The translations under genes and the position numbers were made by a program. DNA of 64,000 nt. Origin: an uncultured Prevotella sp. Lineage in GTDB: Bacteria; Bacteroidota; Bacteroidia; Bacteroidales; Bacteroidaceae. The notes beneath the pieces are model-generated. The model made no database searches, was not told where the DNA came from, and saw only the letters and a program-made list of their open reading frames with translations. Where the stretch lies: contig CALCVT010000106.1 in assembly GCA_937906495.1 (NCBI GenBank), positions 9,235 to 73,234 of the forward strand, read 5' to 3'. Shown here piece by piece: positions 27,181 to 36,185 of this stretch. The number at the start of each line of letters is the position of its first letter. Position 1 is the stretch's first letter.

Positions 27181-29646
27181 CTAAATATTGATTTTCACAC
27201 CTGCAAAATAGGTTCGCGGCATGCCTGGACCATAAATGTAACCTGAGTCGCGGGTAGCTTTGCGGTCAAAGTCGCTTTGATAAGAGTTGAAGATGTTTTG
27301 TACACCGGCATTAAGCTGCAAGCAAACATTGTTGAAGTCAATGTCGTAAGTAACTTTGGCACCCAATTCAAAGAAGGTCGGTGTGCGAACCAGGCGGTCG
27401 GCACTTCCATCAATCTCTGAAAAGAGATGAGGCACATACATGTGGCCGGTGTAGTTACCATTAAGCGCTATGGTAAGCGGCTTGATGGGAGTATAGGTAG
27501 CACTAAAGTAGCCATAGAGGTCGGGGGTACGCAATATGCGTTTGCTCATACGCTCGCTTTCGGTTAGGTTTTCCTCATCGGCACTCCATTCCATGGGTTC
27601 GTCGTAACGGCTGCTCTGCACGGTAAAACCGGCCTGCAACTGCGCTTTATCGCGATAAGCCAGACGGAACTCGAGCGTGCCACCATAAACCTGGGCACCG
27701 GGACCATTAACACGAGTTTGAATTAAGTAACCGCTGCCATTGGGATCCATCACGGGCGAAGTGAGCACAAAGGGATTGGAAAGTTTGGTATAAAATCCTT
27801 CAAGCAACACATTGGCCTGCACGGGACCGAAAGCGTGATACCAGTCGACCGATGCATTGACACTGCGTGAGTGTTCCTCCTTCAGATTCTTATCACGCTG
27901 AATTGAAATAAGCTTACCTCCTACGTGATTGATATGCAAGTCTTCATCGAAAGCCTGCGGCGTACGGAAACCTTCGGCATAACTCAAACGGATGTTGATA
28001 TCGTCGGTCGGATTAAAGCGTACGTTGGCGCGCGGACTGAATATTGGGTTATCCATAATGCTGTTCTTATCCATACGGGCCCCTATGAGGAAACTCCATT
28101 GCTTATTCTTCCATTCGTTCTGCAGGTAAGCACTATAAATGTCGATAACCTGATTGAGCGGTTTGGGAGTATATTTATCAATAAGTTGTTGTAAGCGGTC
28201 GCCGGTAGCATTGGGGTCTTCGGCCAATGCTGCATCTCGATACTTCTCCAAGTCGGTAGCGCGGTCCTTAAGGTCGTCATGGTTATACTCTACACCTGCA
28301 GTAAGGTCAGAGGGCATGAACAGAAAACGGTCGAACTTGTAGATGTACTGGGCACCAGCTACGGCTGTAAGATTCCGAGTTTTACCATAAGCGCTATAAT
28401 AACTATCACGATTGATATGCTGTGCCGAAGCATAAAGGTTAAAATAGTGCTTTTGATTGGGCGAGAACATATTGAACTTTATACCGCCTGTATTGATTGA
28501 ATGGCGTGTCTGCTCTACCAATCCTGGCTCATCGCTACCATTAAGCTCTGGATTTTCGGCAATGTGGGGTGGAAGGTCCAAACGATTACCCCCACGGCGG
28601 AACTCCTCAATGTGATGATATTCGATACCTAACTTCGAATAAGTACCAAGTTTATAGTAGGCGTTCATACCTACCATTTGATTCTTCATTTTGGAAAGTT
28701 CGGTAAATCCGTCACCGTTAGCGTCCCAGGCAGAGCGGTGACGGTTTTGTCCGTAGACATAAGCACCGGCTCTACTGTCAGATGATACGAGCGATAGATT
28801 CATTGTTGTATTATTATCAAATGCGCCTGAACCATCGATATTGGTAAGAGTATGTGCAAACGAACCACTATTGGCACGAGGTTCCTTGGTTATAACATTG
28901 ATTGTTCCGGCAATGGCCGAAGAGCCGAATAGTGCCGAACCACCACCACGCACCACCTCAACGCGGTCTATCATATTGGCTGGTATCTGCTCCAGACCAT
29001 ACACACCGGCCAGGGATGAGAAGATAGGACGTGAGTCGATGAGAATTTGGGTATATTTACCCTCAAGTCCGTTAATACGCACTTGAGTAAAGCCACAGTT
29101 CTGGCAATTATTTTCTACACGCACACCAGGTTGGAACACCAAACCTTGCGAAAGGTTTTGCGAACAAGTATTTTCGAAAATCTTAGAGTCGATTACCTTG
29201 ACAAGTGTAGGCGCCATGCGACGCTTGGTCTCGTTGCGGTTGGCCGATACAACCAGACCATCGAGCGAGATGGCGTCTGAGGTTATTTCAAAGTTTTCTT
29301 CAAGGGTTACTCCCTTGCGCAATGTCAGTTTACGGCTTTGACTTTTGTAACCCAACATACTGACTTCGAGTACAAAGTCGCCCTCGGGCAAATTCTTCAG
29401 AAAATAGTGTCCTGTACGATCGGTAACTGTACTGAGTACGGTTCCTTTCAGAGTAACTGTTGCAAAGGAAAGATGTTCGCCAGTTTGGGCATCAACCACA
29501 TGGCCCACAATATTGGCATCCGACTTATTCAAGTCGTCGCGCGACAGGGTGTTATCGGGTATCAGGTTCATGGCGGTTGCCTGTGCAAGACAGATAGGAC
29601 TGAACAGTACACAAACGCTCAACACTCGGAGTATATTTTTTTTCAT
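27181..29646 (-). CDS. TonB-dependent receptor with CarboxypepD_reg-like domain, probably metal-related
   Basis: An 821-residue outer-membrane receptor. After the signal peptide, a carboxypeptidase-regulatory-like domain (about residues 40-120, VGHVVDAQTGEHLSFATVTL ... YKSQSRKL) precedes the plug (about 135-250). The plug carries a CxxC element, NNCQNCGFTQVRINGLEG, and IDRVEVVRGGGSALFGSSAI; the rest is barrel. The CxxC-plug type is recurrent in Bacteroidetes and I associate it with metal or metallophore uptake, without proof. It lies 59 bp after a histidine-rich membrane protein gene on the same strand, which strengthens a metal link. Start chosen at MKKNIL (29646). Confidence 0.85.
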   Translation of the reverse strand: MKKNILRVLSVCVLFSPICLAQATAMNLIPDNTLSRDDLNKSDANIVGHVVDAQTGEHLSFATVTLKGTVLSTVTDRTGHYFLKNLPEGDFVLEVSMLGYKSQSRKLTLRKGVTLEENFEITSDAISLDGLVVSANRNETKRRMAPTLVKVIDSKIFENTCSQNLSQGLVFQPGVRVENNCQNCGFTQVRINGLEGKYTQILIDSRPIFSSLAGVYGLEQIPANMIDRVEVVRGGGSALFGSSAIAGTINVITKEPRANSGSFAHTLTNIDGSGAFDNNTTMNLSLVSSDSRAGAYVYGQNRHRSAWDANGDGFTELSKMKNQMVGMNAYYKLGTYSKLGIEYHHIEEFRRGGNRLDLPPHIAENPELNGSDEPGLVEQTRHSINTGGIKFNMFSPNQKHYFNLYASAQHINRDSYYSAYGKTRNLTAVAGAQYIYKFDRFLFMPSDLTAGVEYNHDDLKDRATDLEKYRDAALAEDPNATGDRLQQLIDKYTPKPLNQVIDIYSAYLQNEWKNKQWSFLIGARMDKNSIMDNPIFSPRANVRFNPTDDINIRLSYAEGFRTPQAFDEDLHINHVGGKLISIQRDKNLKEEHSRSVNASVDWYHAFGPVQANVLLEGFYTKLSNPFVLTSPVMDPNGSGYLIQTRVNGPGAQVYGGTLEFRLAYRDKAQLQAGFTVQSSRYDEPMEWSADEENLTESERMSKRILRTPDLYGYFSATYTPIKPLTIALNGNYTGHMYVPHLFSEIDGSADRLVRTPTFFELGAKVTYDIDFNNVCLQLNAGVQNIFNSYQSDFDRKATRDSGYIYGPGMPRTYFAGVKINI

Positions 29647-29705
29647 TAAAAGGAGTTTTTTAGGATTATGAATGATAAGGGCTAGCCCCCTTGCTAAATA
29701 GTTTA

Positions 29706-30056
29706 TTAATACGAAAGGCGGAATGCAGACGGTGGGGCACGCAAATAAAAATGACGCACAACCCGACAGCAAACTATATAGCAGAAACTAGGAAGTAGCA
29801 CTATACCCAAAAATACAGGAACATAGTTGAGCAAAGGCGACCAGGCCGGAAGTTGCGGAAACATAGGATGGGTTAAATGCCAAATAGTATCCAACTGCTG
29901 GGGCGTATGGGCATGTCCGTCTTTGAAGGGATGAGAGTGCACAATTACCACTCCGTTTACCTCATGCGTATGAGTAAACAGAGAAATGCTACAAAGATAT
30001 GCTGAAAACAGCAATGGTAGCAGATGGCTCAATATGTGCAGATTAGCCCTTCTCAT
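29706..30056 (-). CDS. Small histidine-rich membrane protein, candidate metal-handling partner of the TonB receptor
   Basis: A 116-residue protein with two hydrophobic segments (about 8-27 and 75-96). Between them lies a His cluster: THTHEVNGVVIVHSHPF, then DGHAHT and later HLTHP, nine His in about 45 residues. The VVIVHSHPF phrase recurs, as far as I know, in small Bacteroidetes proteins beside TonB receptors. I infer binding of zinc, copper or another divalent metal on the periplasmic side. It is upstream gene of a two-gene unit with the receptor at 27181-29646. Function is not established. Confidence 0.7.
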   Translation of the reverse strand: MRRANLHILSHLLPLLFSAYLCSISLFTHTHEVNGVVIVHSHPFKDGHAHTPQQLDTIWHLTHPMFPQLPAWSPLLNYVPVFLGIVLLPSFCYIVCCRVVRHFYLRAPPSAFRLSY

Positions 30057-30151
30057 AAAATATCGTCTATTCTACGAAGTTTAATGTTAGGTCTTAATTA
30101 TATGTAGATGTGTAGATAGCGCCGGCAAAAGCATGCATCGCTTTTCGGATG

Positions 30152-30183
30152 CAAAATTACAGCAATGGGCACAGGCTTACAAT
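30152..30183 (-). promoter_or_regulatory. Candidate promoter of the His-rich protein / TonB receptor operon
   Basis: On the minus strand ATTG (30183-30180), 20 bp, TAATTTTG (30159-30152). This fits the -33/-7 pattern with TTG only at -33. A large inverted repeat (30180-30229) touches the -33 element from upstream. Confidence 0.5.
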
Positions 30184-30229
30184 ACTCATGTTTGGGGATT
30201 TTAACCCAAATACCTACAAACGAGTATTG
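30180..30229. repeat. Inverted repeat next to the His-rich/TonB promoter
   Basis: Outer arms CAATACTC (30180-30187) and GAGTATTG (30222-30229) enclose inner arms TTTGGG (30191-30196) and CCCAAA (30205-30210). It is either an operator overlapping the -33 region or a 3' hairpin of the regulator gene that ends at 30313. Confidence 0.5.
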
Positions 30230-30312
30230 CCTTTTTACAATAAAATCCACCTCTTTGTTTTGCAAAGAGGCGAAACACAAAAAATGTATGTATACCTTTT
30301 GAGCCAAAAACA

Positions 30313-31281
30313 CTACTCTTTGTGCTGATTTTGCTCAAGTTCGGTTATATCAACCAGTTTATTGACTATTGCATATATGGTAAGGCCGGCTACCGAATGA
30401 ATATTTAGCTTTCGGGCTATATTCTTGCGGTGCGTAAGGACTGTATTTAGCGAGATGAAAAGACGGGCTGCTATTTCCTTATTCGACAGTCCACACACGA
30501 CCCAATGCACTATTTCGCGCTCACGCTCCGACAAGGCATCTTTATGGCGTTCGTCATTGCCTGTTCCCTCTTCTCCGTTTTCTTCTTTAAGGGCCACTTT
30601 CTCCTCGAGTATCTCAACTGCAGGTACAAAAAGGTCGTCTTCAATCTGACAATGAATGCGCAAATCGGCTTCGCAGGTAAAGATATCATAAAGCACGGCA
30701 TGAAGCAACTCTACCTTCTCGGTTGGTGCATAATACTTGATAATGATGTTCTTTAACTCCTGCAACTTTACATCAATACTACTGTGTCCGCGAGCAAACT
30801 GCGAAATACTGTAGTCTGCGCTGCGGTGCCCTTGTAACAGGTTCTCGACATAGCCAAAAACCTTACGGTTTTCGTGAAGCATATGCTTACGCACCTCGCC
30901 CATATAGTCGTCGTAGAATTTGAGTATGAGGTACGACACCTCACCCTCGCGCGAGCAGTCGAGCGCTTCGAGCAGTTTGCGACGGATGGCTGGCAATTGA
31001 AAATCGAGGAAATAGGTATGAGCCTGTTTCAGGTAATCGGTCATGCACTGAACCGACACTTTGTCTAAACTGTCGGCAGCACCATGCGCTCCGCGCTTGA
31101 TGTAATTGGCCATTATCAAAAAGGTGGCCGTATCAACACCATGAGCCTCGCAAACCTGACGCACAGACTGATCGCCCACCCCAAGAGGCAGGCCAAATCG
31201 CGACATCATTTGCAGCAATGAAGGCTCATCGCAAATCACGTCGCATATATGATCGGTATCTTTGTATGTACTGTATAGCAT
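30313..31281 (-). CDS. Hemerythrin-like di-iron domain fused to a LuxR-type HTH regulator
   Basis: A 322-residue fusion. Residues 1-55 resemble the N-terminal domain of Ric/ScdA proteins (FGLPLGVGDQSVRQVCEAHGVD) but lack its Cys-Cys pair. Residues about 85-215 are a hemerythrin-like four-helix bundle with a full ligand set, H88, H123-x3-E127, H156, H200-x3-E204, spaced much as in the Ric/YtfE di-iron repair proteins. Residues about 248-310 are a LuxR helix-turn-helix (LSEREREIVHWVVCGLSNKEIAARLFISLNTV...). I infer a regulator that senses oxygen, NO or iron redox state. It is divergent from ferritin. A TAACTTTG box at 31297-31290 lies only 9 bp before its ATG, so the mRNA may be nearly leaderless. 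Confidence 0.83.
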   Translation of the reverse strand: MLYSTYKDTDHICDVICDEPSLLQMMSRFGLPLGVGDQSVRQVCEAHGVDTATFLIMANYIKRGAHGAADSLDKVSVQCMTDYLKQAHTYFLDFQLPAIRRKLLEALDCSREGEVSYLILKFYDDYMGEVRKHMLHENRKVFGYVENLLQGHRSADYSISQFARGHSSIDVKLQELKNIIIKYYAPTEKVELLHAVLYDIFTCEADLRIHCQIEDDLFVPAVEILEEKVALKEENGEEGTGNDERHKDALSEREREIVHWVVCGLSNKEIAARLFISLNTVLTHRKNIARKLNIHSVAGLTIYAIVNKLVDITELEQNQHKE

Positions 31282-31463
31282 AGCGGAGGCAAAGTTAGTA
31301 AGGATATTGTATACCTTGTTCTAACCATTTATAGGTATTTTTTCTGCTTCAACCTTCTTCACACCCATGCAAGCGCTCCAAGAACTGCGGGGTGCACAAC
31401 CTACGAAATGCATTGGCAAACAACTTTAACTTTGACGGGAAAGCACGAGCAAAAGCTTTTTAG

Positions 31464-31471
31464 TAATTTTG
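31464..31471 (+). promoter_or_regulatory. Candidate -7 element of the ferritin-kinase-regulator operon
   Basis: TAATTTTG matches TAnnTTTG, 31 bp before the ferritin ATG. No TTTG stands at the usual -33 distance (one at 31431 is too far), which may mean an activator is needed. Confidence 0.45.
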
Positions 31472-31502
31472 CAGGCAGAAGACCGCTTAAACCCATAAGT
31501 AT

Positions 31503-32024
31503 ATGCTTAGTAAAAAAATCGAAGAAGCGCTGAACGCGCAAATTAATGCCGAAATGTGGTCGGCTTATTTCTATTTATCAATGTCGGCCTGGTGCTCTGC
31601 CGCCGGTAAGCCCGGTATGGCCAACTGGTTCGAAGTACAGTTCCGCGAGGAGCAGGATCACGCACGCATTCTCTTTAACTATGTACTGCAGCGTGGAGGC
31701 CGCGTAGTACTTCAGCAGATTGATGCCGTACCTACGGAATGGGAGTCGGAAATCGACGTTTTCGAAAAAACACTCGAACACGAACAAAAGGTTACAAGCC
31801 TTATCAACAACCTCTTTGCACTAACCACTGCCGAAAATGACTATGCTACGCAAAGCATGCTCAAGTGGTTCATTGACGAGCAGGTTGAAGAAGAAGACAA
31901 CGTGCGCAACATCATTGACAACCTGCGCATGCTGAACGGCAACGGCTACGGCTTGTTCATGATTGACAAGGAACTGTCAGCTCGTGTTTATTCCCAAGCC
32001 TCTCCGTTAGCTGGCAATGCATAA
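31503..32024 (+). CDS. ftnA: Bacterial non-heme ferritin
   Basis: Iron-storage ferritin of 173 residues. The ferroxidase ligands are present: E17, Y24, E50, H53, E94, Q127 and E130 (FREEQDHAR and LEHEQK are readable). It assembles as a 24-mer shell in the cytoplasm and oxidises Fe(II). Unusually, its stop overlaps the start of a hybrid histidine kinase gene by 8 bp, so it heads a ferritin-kinase-regulator operon. A hemerythrin-LuxR regulator is divergent upstream. Confidence 0.96.
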   Translation: MLSKKIEEALNAQINAEMWSAYFYLSMSAWCSAAGKPGMANWFEVQFREEQDHARILFNYVLQRGGRVVLQQIDAVPTEWESEIDVFEKTLEHEQKVTSLINNLFALTTAENDYATQSMLKWFIDEQVEEEDNVRNIIDNLRMLNGNGYGLFMIDKELSARVYSQASPLAGNA

Positions 32025-34632
32025 GCCGGGACTGAAAATCATATTCGGATATCTACTACTCACCGCCACGCTTTGCGCGGCGGTGTGGTTTATTGTACAC
32101 TCTGCACGGACGGCCTCGGAAACTACCGAGGCCGAACAGGCTGTTGCTGCCCAACGCAAAGCCACCAATCAACTGGCTATAGCACTCATCGAAAGCAGCA
32201 CGCTGGCCGAAAACGCAACCCTGCTCTATGCCGATAACCGAGCAGTAAAACGCTACCTCAAAGGTACCGAACGTGTTGATACGGCCATTAACAAACTCCT
32301 GCACCTTACTGCCGACACCCTACTCAAGGCCCGACTCGATTCGCTCCACTTGCTTACGGAACTGAAAAGCGAAGCACTCTTTGACTTGATTGCCTCGCTC
32401 CGACACGAAAACAAACGCGGAGACGATCTCCGCAAACAAATAGCTGAACTGCGATCAGGTAAAAAACCGGTTGAAATAGGCACACAAGTTTCGGTACCCG
32501 TGCGCGAACATGGTGAAGAGGTGGTGATTCAACGACGCAAAAAGGGCTTTTTTCACCGCTTGGGCGATGCTTTCCGAAAAGCTAAAACCGACACGCTGCA
32601 AATTACAAGTTCAACGCACGAGGACTTGACTGACAGCACACTGGCAAGCGTAGACATCAGCGACACGCTGGCCAATATTCTGACCGACGTACACCGCAAC
32701 CTTACTCAGTACGAACAAGCTAACAGCCGTAAACTGCGCAGACAGTCGGACGAACTGAAAGCCTCGGGGGTTGCACTATCAAAACGTATTGCGCTGCTCA
32801 TGGAGTCAATCAGCCTGTCGCAACAGCAAATACTGGCTGCTGCAACACAAAAAGACAGCCACGCACGCAGGCAAGCTGCCCAACAAATGGCGGCACTGGC
32901 CATTATTGCAACACTGGCGGCACTGGCTCTCATGCTATGGGTGTGGCACGACATGAGCCGAGCCAAACGCTACCGCATGGAACTTGAGGCTTCGAAACTG
33001 CAAACCGAAAACCTCATGAAAAGACGTGAGCAACTGCTACTTACCATCTCGCACGATATTAAAGCACCCGTCAACACCATTTTGGGATACTTGCAACTGC
33101 TTAACCCCCAATCCACCGCCAATCACAACAATCACCAACAACTTGCTGCCATCGATGCTTCGGCACACCACCTGCTCAACCTGGTAACCGCCCTGCTGGA
33201 TTATCACCGGTTAGAGGCCGGACAGATGGATTTAAAGACTGAATGCATCAAGCCCGAAACACTTTTCAAGCAAATTGCCTTAGCTTTCGAACCTTTGGCG
33301 AAACAAAAAGGATTACAACTGCTCACAAACATTGAACTGCCTGCCAACTGGTACATCTTGTCGGATACCTTCCGCCTGCGCCAAGTGACCGAGAACCTGC
33401 TGTCAAACGCTATTAAATATACACAAAAAGGAACAATTACACTCGAGGCTACACTGAAGGACAAGATGCTGCTATTCAGCGTAACTGATACTGGATGTGG
33501 ACTGAGCCGTTACGACCAGGAACGCATTTTTGAACCCTTTACCCGTGTAAAAGGCAGCGAAGGACAAGAAGGTACCGGACTCGGACTAAGCATAACGCTC
33601 AAACTCATCGAACTGCTTGGGGGCAAACTCTCTGTGCAAAGCACCGTGGGAAAAGGAAGCCGCTTTTCCCTTGCAATGGAAGCTAGAACAGACAATCTAT
33701 CGGCTAACACAAATAGCCAAGAACCTGTATGTCCCACTGCGATTGCTGACCTTGCACCCCAACAGTACTGCCAAACGGATTGCCAGCCTGCAACTGCAAC
33801 CACCAGCACCGAATGCACACATAAAACCAATAATAAACAGGTAGCCCTGCTCGACGACGATGTGTTACAACTACAACTAAGCGAAGCTATGCTCCGCAAT
33901 GTATTGCCACAAGAGTACAACGTATATCCATTCAACACCCCCAACGAACTCTTTGAATGGCTGAACAACGATAACAGACCGATAATGCTTTTTACCGACA
34001 TTGAAATGCCTGCACTCACTGGATACGAGGTATTGCAAAAGGTACACAGCATGCAAGGTCTGCAACATCTTATGGTAGTAGCTACCACCTCGCACACACT
34101 GGTTTCGGCCAACGATTTTTGCCAAAAGGGCTTTACCGATGTGCTGTTCAAGCCTTTTACTCAAAACGACTTGCGGCTAATACTCAACAAACTTTTGCTG
34201 CCAAATGCTACTATCAGTACTTTGAATGGCAACCAGCCTGCTACAAGCCTGATTGACGAACAGGAACAGCAAACTACAGACCACAATCAACTTGTAAACT
34301 TAGCTCCGCTACTGGTCTTTGCCGATGGAGATGCCCAAGCCGAACAGGCTATTCTGCAACAATTTGCAAAAGACTGCAACACGCACCTTTCCTCATTCAA
34401 AGCTGCACTTGCCAAACACAACAAGCCTACCTTGTGCCAACTTGCACACAAAATGCTGCCTACACACACACTTATACAATCGCCGGCTACAGCTGCACTG
34501 CGCCTGCTCGAAGATCGACGCACCGAAACAGCCTGGACCGAAGCTGACGGAACTCCCTGTCAAACCATTGTCAACACCTTACAACAATTGGTTGACATGC
34601 TTGAACCTAATGACACCCTGCCGAATGACTAA
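32017..34632 (+). CDS. Hybrid sensor histidine kinase (sensor-HisKA-HATPase-REC-HPt)
   Basis: An 871-residue membrane kinase. TM1 is at about 8-26 and TM2 near 290-310, enclosing a roughly 260-residue Lys/Glu-rich helical periplasmic region. HisKA has phospho-acceptor H346 (LLLTISHDIKAPVN). HATPase_c has the N box (LRQVTENLLSNAIKYT), G1 (VTDTGCGLS) and G2 (EGTGLGLSI). A receiver domain has phospho-acceptor D661 (MLFTDIEMPALTGYE), and a C-terminal HPt has H811 (LCQLAHKML). The full relay His-Asp-His should deliver phosphate to the next gene, a sigma-54 response regulator whose start overlaps this stop by 8 bp. Its own start lies inside the ferritin stop. The signal is unknown; the ferritin link suggests iron or redox. 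Confidence 0.93.
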   Translation: MHKPGLKIIFGYLLLTATLCAAVWFIVHSARTASETTEAEQAVAAQRKATNQLAIALIESSTLAENATLLYADNRAVKRYLKGTERVDTAINKLLHLTADTLLKARLDSLHLLTELKSEALFDLIASLRHENKRGDDLRKQIAELRSGKKPVEIGTQVSVPVREHGEEVVIQRRKKGFFHRLGDAFRKAKTDTLQITSSTHEDLTDSTLASVDISDTLANILTDVHRNLTQYEQANSRKLRRQSDELKASGVALSKRIALLMESISLSQQQILAAATQKDSHARRQAAQQMAALAIIATLAALALMLWVWHDMSRAKRYRMELEASKLQTENLMKRREQLLLTISHDIKAPVNTILGYLQLLNPQSTANHNNHQQLAAIDASAHHLLNLVTALLDYHRLEAGQMDLKTECIKPETLFKQIALAFEPLAKQKGLQLLTNIELPANWYILSDTFRLRQVTENLLSNAIKYTQKGTITLEATLKDKMLLFSVTDTGCGLSRYDQERIFEPFTRVKGSEGQEGTGLGLSITLKLIELLGGKLSVQSTVGKGSRFSLAMEARTDNLSANTNSQEPVCPTAIADLAPQQYCQTDCQPATATTSTECTHKTNNKQVALLDDDVLQLQLSEAMLRNVLPQEYNVYPFNTPNELFEWLNNDNRPIMLFTDIEMPALTGYEVLQKVHSMQGLQHLMVVATTSHTLVSANDFCQKGFTDVLFKPFTQNDLRLILNKLLLPNATISTLNGNQPATSLIDEQEQQTTDHNQLVNLAPLLVFADGDAQAEQAILQQFAKDCNTHLSSFKAALAKHNKPTLCQLAHKMLPTHTLIQSPATAALRLLEDRRTETAWTEADGTPCQTIVNTLQQLVDMLEPNDTLPND

Positions 34633-36049
34633 ACTACTCCTTGTCGAAGATAATCTTACTTTTTGCACGATGCTGAGCACCTGGCTGCGCAAAAAGGGCT
34701 TTGAGGTTGAAACCGCCTCGAGCGTTGGTAGTGCGGTTAAAGCGCTACTGAGCGAAAAAAACGAAACTCATCTCATACTTTCTGACCTTCGCCTACCCGA
34801 CCACGACGGACTCTACTTGCTGCAATGGCTACGCAGTCAGAACAAACCAACTCCTTTTATTCTGATGACTGGCTATGCCGAAGTGCAAAACGCTGTTGAG
34901 GCCATGAAGCAAGGAGCCAGCGACTACATCAGCAAACCGGTACAACCCGACATATTGCTTAGCAAAATCGATGAGGCTCTCCGTCAAAAGCCTCAGCAGG
35001 AAACCGTAAGTCCGCAACCTGCCAAACGAGGAACAACCCGCCCGGCTCCAACACCCCAGCGGGCACAGGGCATTGAAGGTTCGTCGGCAGCAGCCCAAAA
35101 CCTTTACCGCATGGCTGCGCTTGTGGCACCCACTCCCATGTCGGTACTTATTATTGGTGCAAGTGGAACTGGTAAAGAATATGTTGCCCACCGCATTCAC
35201 GAACAAAGTTTGCGCAAAAACGGACCGTTTGTAGCTATTGACTGCGGTGCATTAACCAAAGAACTGGCTGCATCCGAACTCTTTGGCCATGTAAAGGGTG
35301 CATTTACCGGAGCTGCAACCGACAAGGTTGGAGCCTTTGAACAAGCCTCGGGAGGCACGCTTTTTCTTGACGAAGTAGGAAACCTTTCATACGACGTACA
35401 GGTTCAGTTGCTTCGTGCCTTGCAGGAAAGGCGCATACGTCCCGTAGGCAGCAGCGAAGAACGACAGGTAGACATCCGTTTGGTTTGTGCCACCAACGAA
35501 AACCTGCCCGAGGCCATTGCACGGGGCAACTACCGCGAAGACCTTTACCACCGCATCAACGAATTTACACTGCACATACCACTGCTGCGCGAACGCGGAA
35601 ACGACATCATTGAGTTTGCCCACTACTTTCTGCAACAAGCCAATGCCGAACTTAACCGCCACGTACAAAACTTCACACCCGATGCCCGCCAAGCGCTGCT
35701 TGCGTATCCCTGGCCGGGCAATCTGCGCGAAATGCGCAACATTATTGTAAGAGCGACCCTGCTGGCTGGCGAAAATTCTACACTTACAGCTGGCGAATTA
35801 AATTTGCCGGATGTAACCCTCTATCATCAACCTGCCACACCGGCACCATCAGCTACTACTACCCCCATAACAAACTATGTGGGTACAACCACTCCGCTCT
35901 ATCTTAAACCTACCGCCGAACATGAACGCGAAAACATAGTCCATGCACTGCAACAAACAAACGGCAACAAAAGCCGGGCTGCACAACTACTGGGCATTGA
36001 CCGTAAGACCCTCTACAACAAACTCAAAAGTCTGGGCCTCGACACATAA
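34625..36049 (+). CDS. Sigma-54-dependent response regulator (NtrC family enhancer-binding protein)
   Basis: 474 residues in three domains: receiver with phospho-acceptor D54 (LILSDLRLPDHDG), AAA+ ATPase and Fis-type helix-turn-helix (NKSRAAQLLGIDRKTLYNKLKSLG). The AAA+ domain has Walker A GASGTGKE (178-185), the sigma-54 contact loop GAFTGA (225-230) and Walker B GGTLFLDEVG. It should hydrolyse ATP to open sigma-54 promoters when phosphorylated by the overlapping kinase. Start at 34625 because a longer frame, to 34319, is non-coding shadow of the kinase. A near-consensus sigma-54 promoter lies 297 bp after its stop. Confidence 0.95.
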   Translation: MTKLLLVEDNLTFCTMLSTWLRKKGFEVETASSVGSAVKALLSEKNETHLILSDLRLPDHDGLYLLQWLRSQNKPTPFILMTGYAEVQNAVEAMKQGASDYISKPVQPDILLSKIDEALRQKPQQETVSPQPAKRGTTRPAPTPQRAQGIEGSSAAAQNLYRMAALVAPTPMSVLIIGASGTGKEYVAHRIHEQSLRKNGPFVAIDCGALTKELAASELFGHVKGAFTGAATDKVGAFEQASGGTLFLDEVGNLSYDVQVQLLRALQERRIRPVGSSEERQVDIRLVCATNENLPEAIARGNYREDLYHRINEFTLHIPLLRERGNDIIEFAHYFLQQANAELNRHVQNFTPDARQALLAYPWPGNLREMRNIIVRATLLAGENSTLTAGELNLPDVTLYHQPATPAPSATTTPITNYVGTTTPLYLKPTAEHERENIVHALQQTNGNKSRAAQLLGIDRKTLYNKLKSLGLDT

Positions 36050-36162
36050 TAAGCCACACACCTCTACCCAAACGATAAAAACGAACTTTGCCTTGCCAGC
36101 CCACAACCGGCACCAAGCTGCCAGCTGCTCGAACAGCCATAAGTAAAACTTACAGCAAAGAG

Positions 36163-36173
36163 CCCCCCCCCCC
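36163..36173 (+). repeat. Poly-C tract, 11 C
   Basis: Eleven consecutive C in non-coding DNA, 13 bp before the first phased TGTA motif. Homopolymers of this length are prone to slippage. Confidence 0.9.
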
Positions 36174-36185
36174 GCAGCAAGAGGC

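Noticed and set aside
34319..34624. N-terminal extension of the sigma-54 regulator frame
   Set aside because: These 102 codons overlap the kinase HPt region in another frame and give a His/Pro/Asn-rich sequence; the receiver domain begins cleanly at the ATG at 34625.
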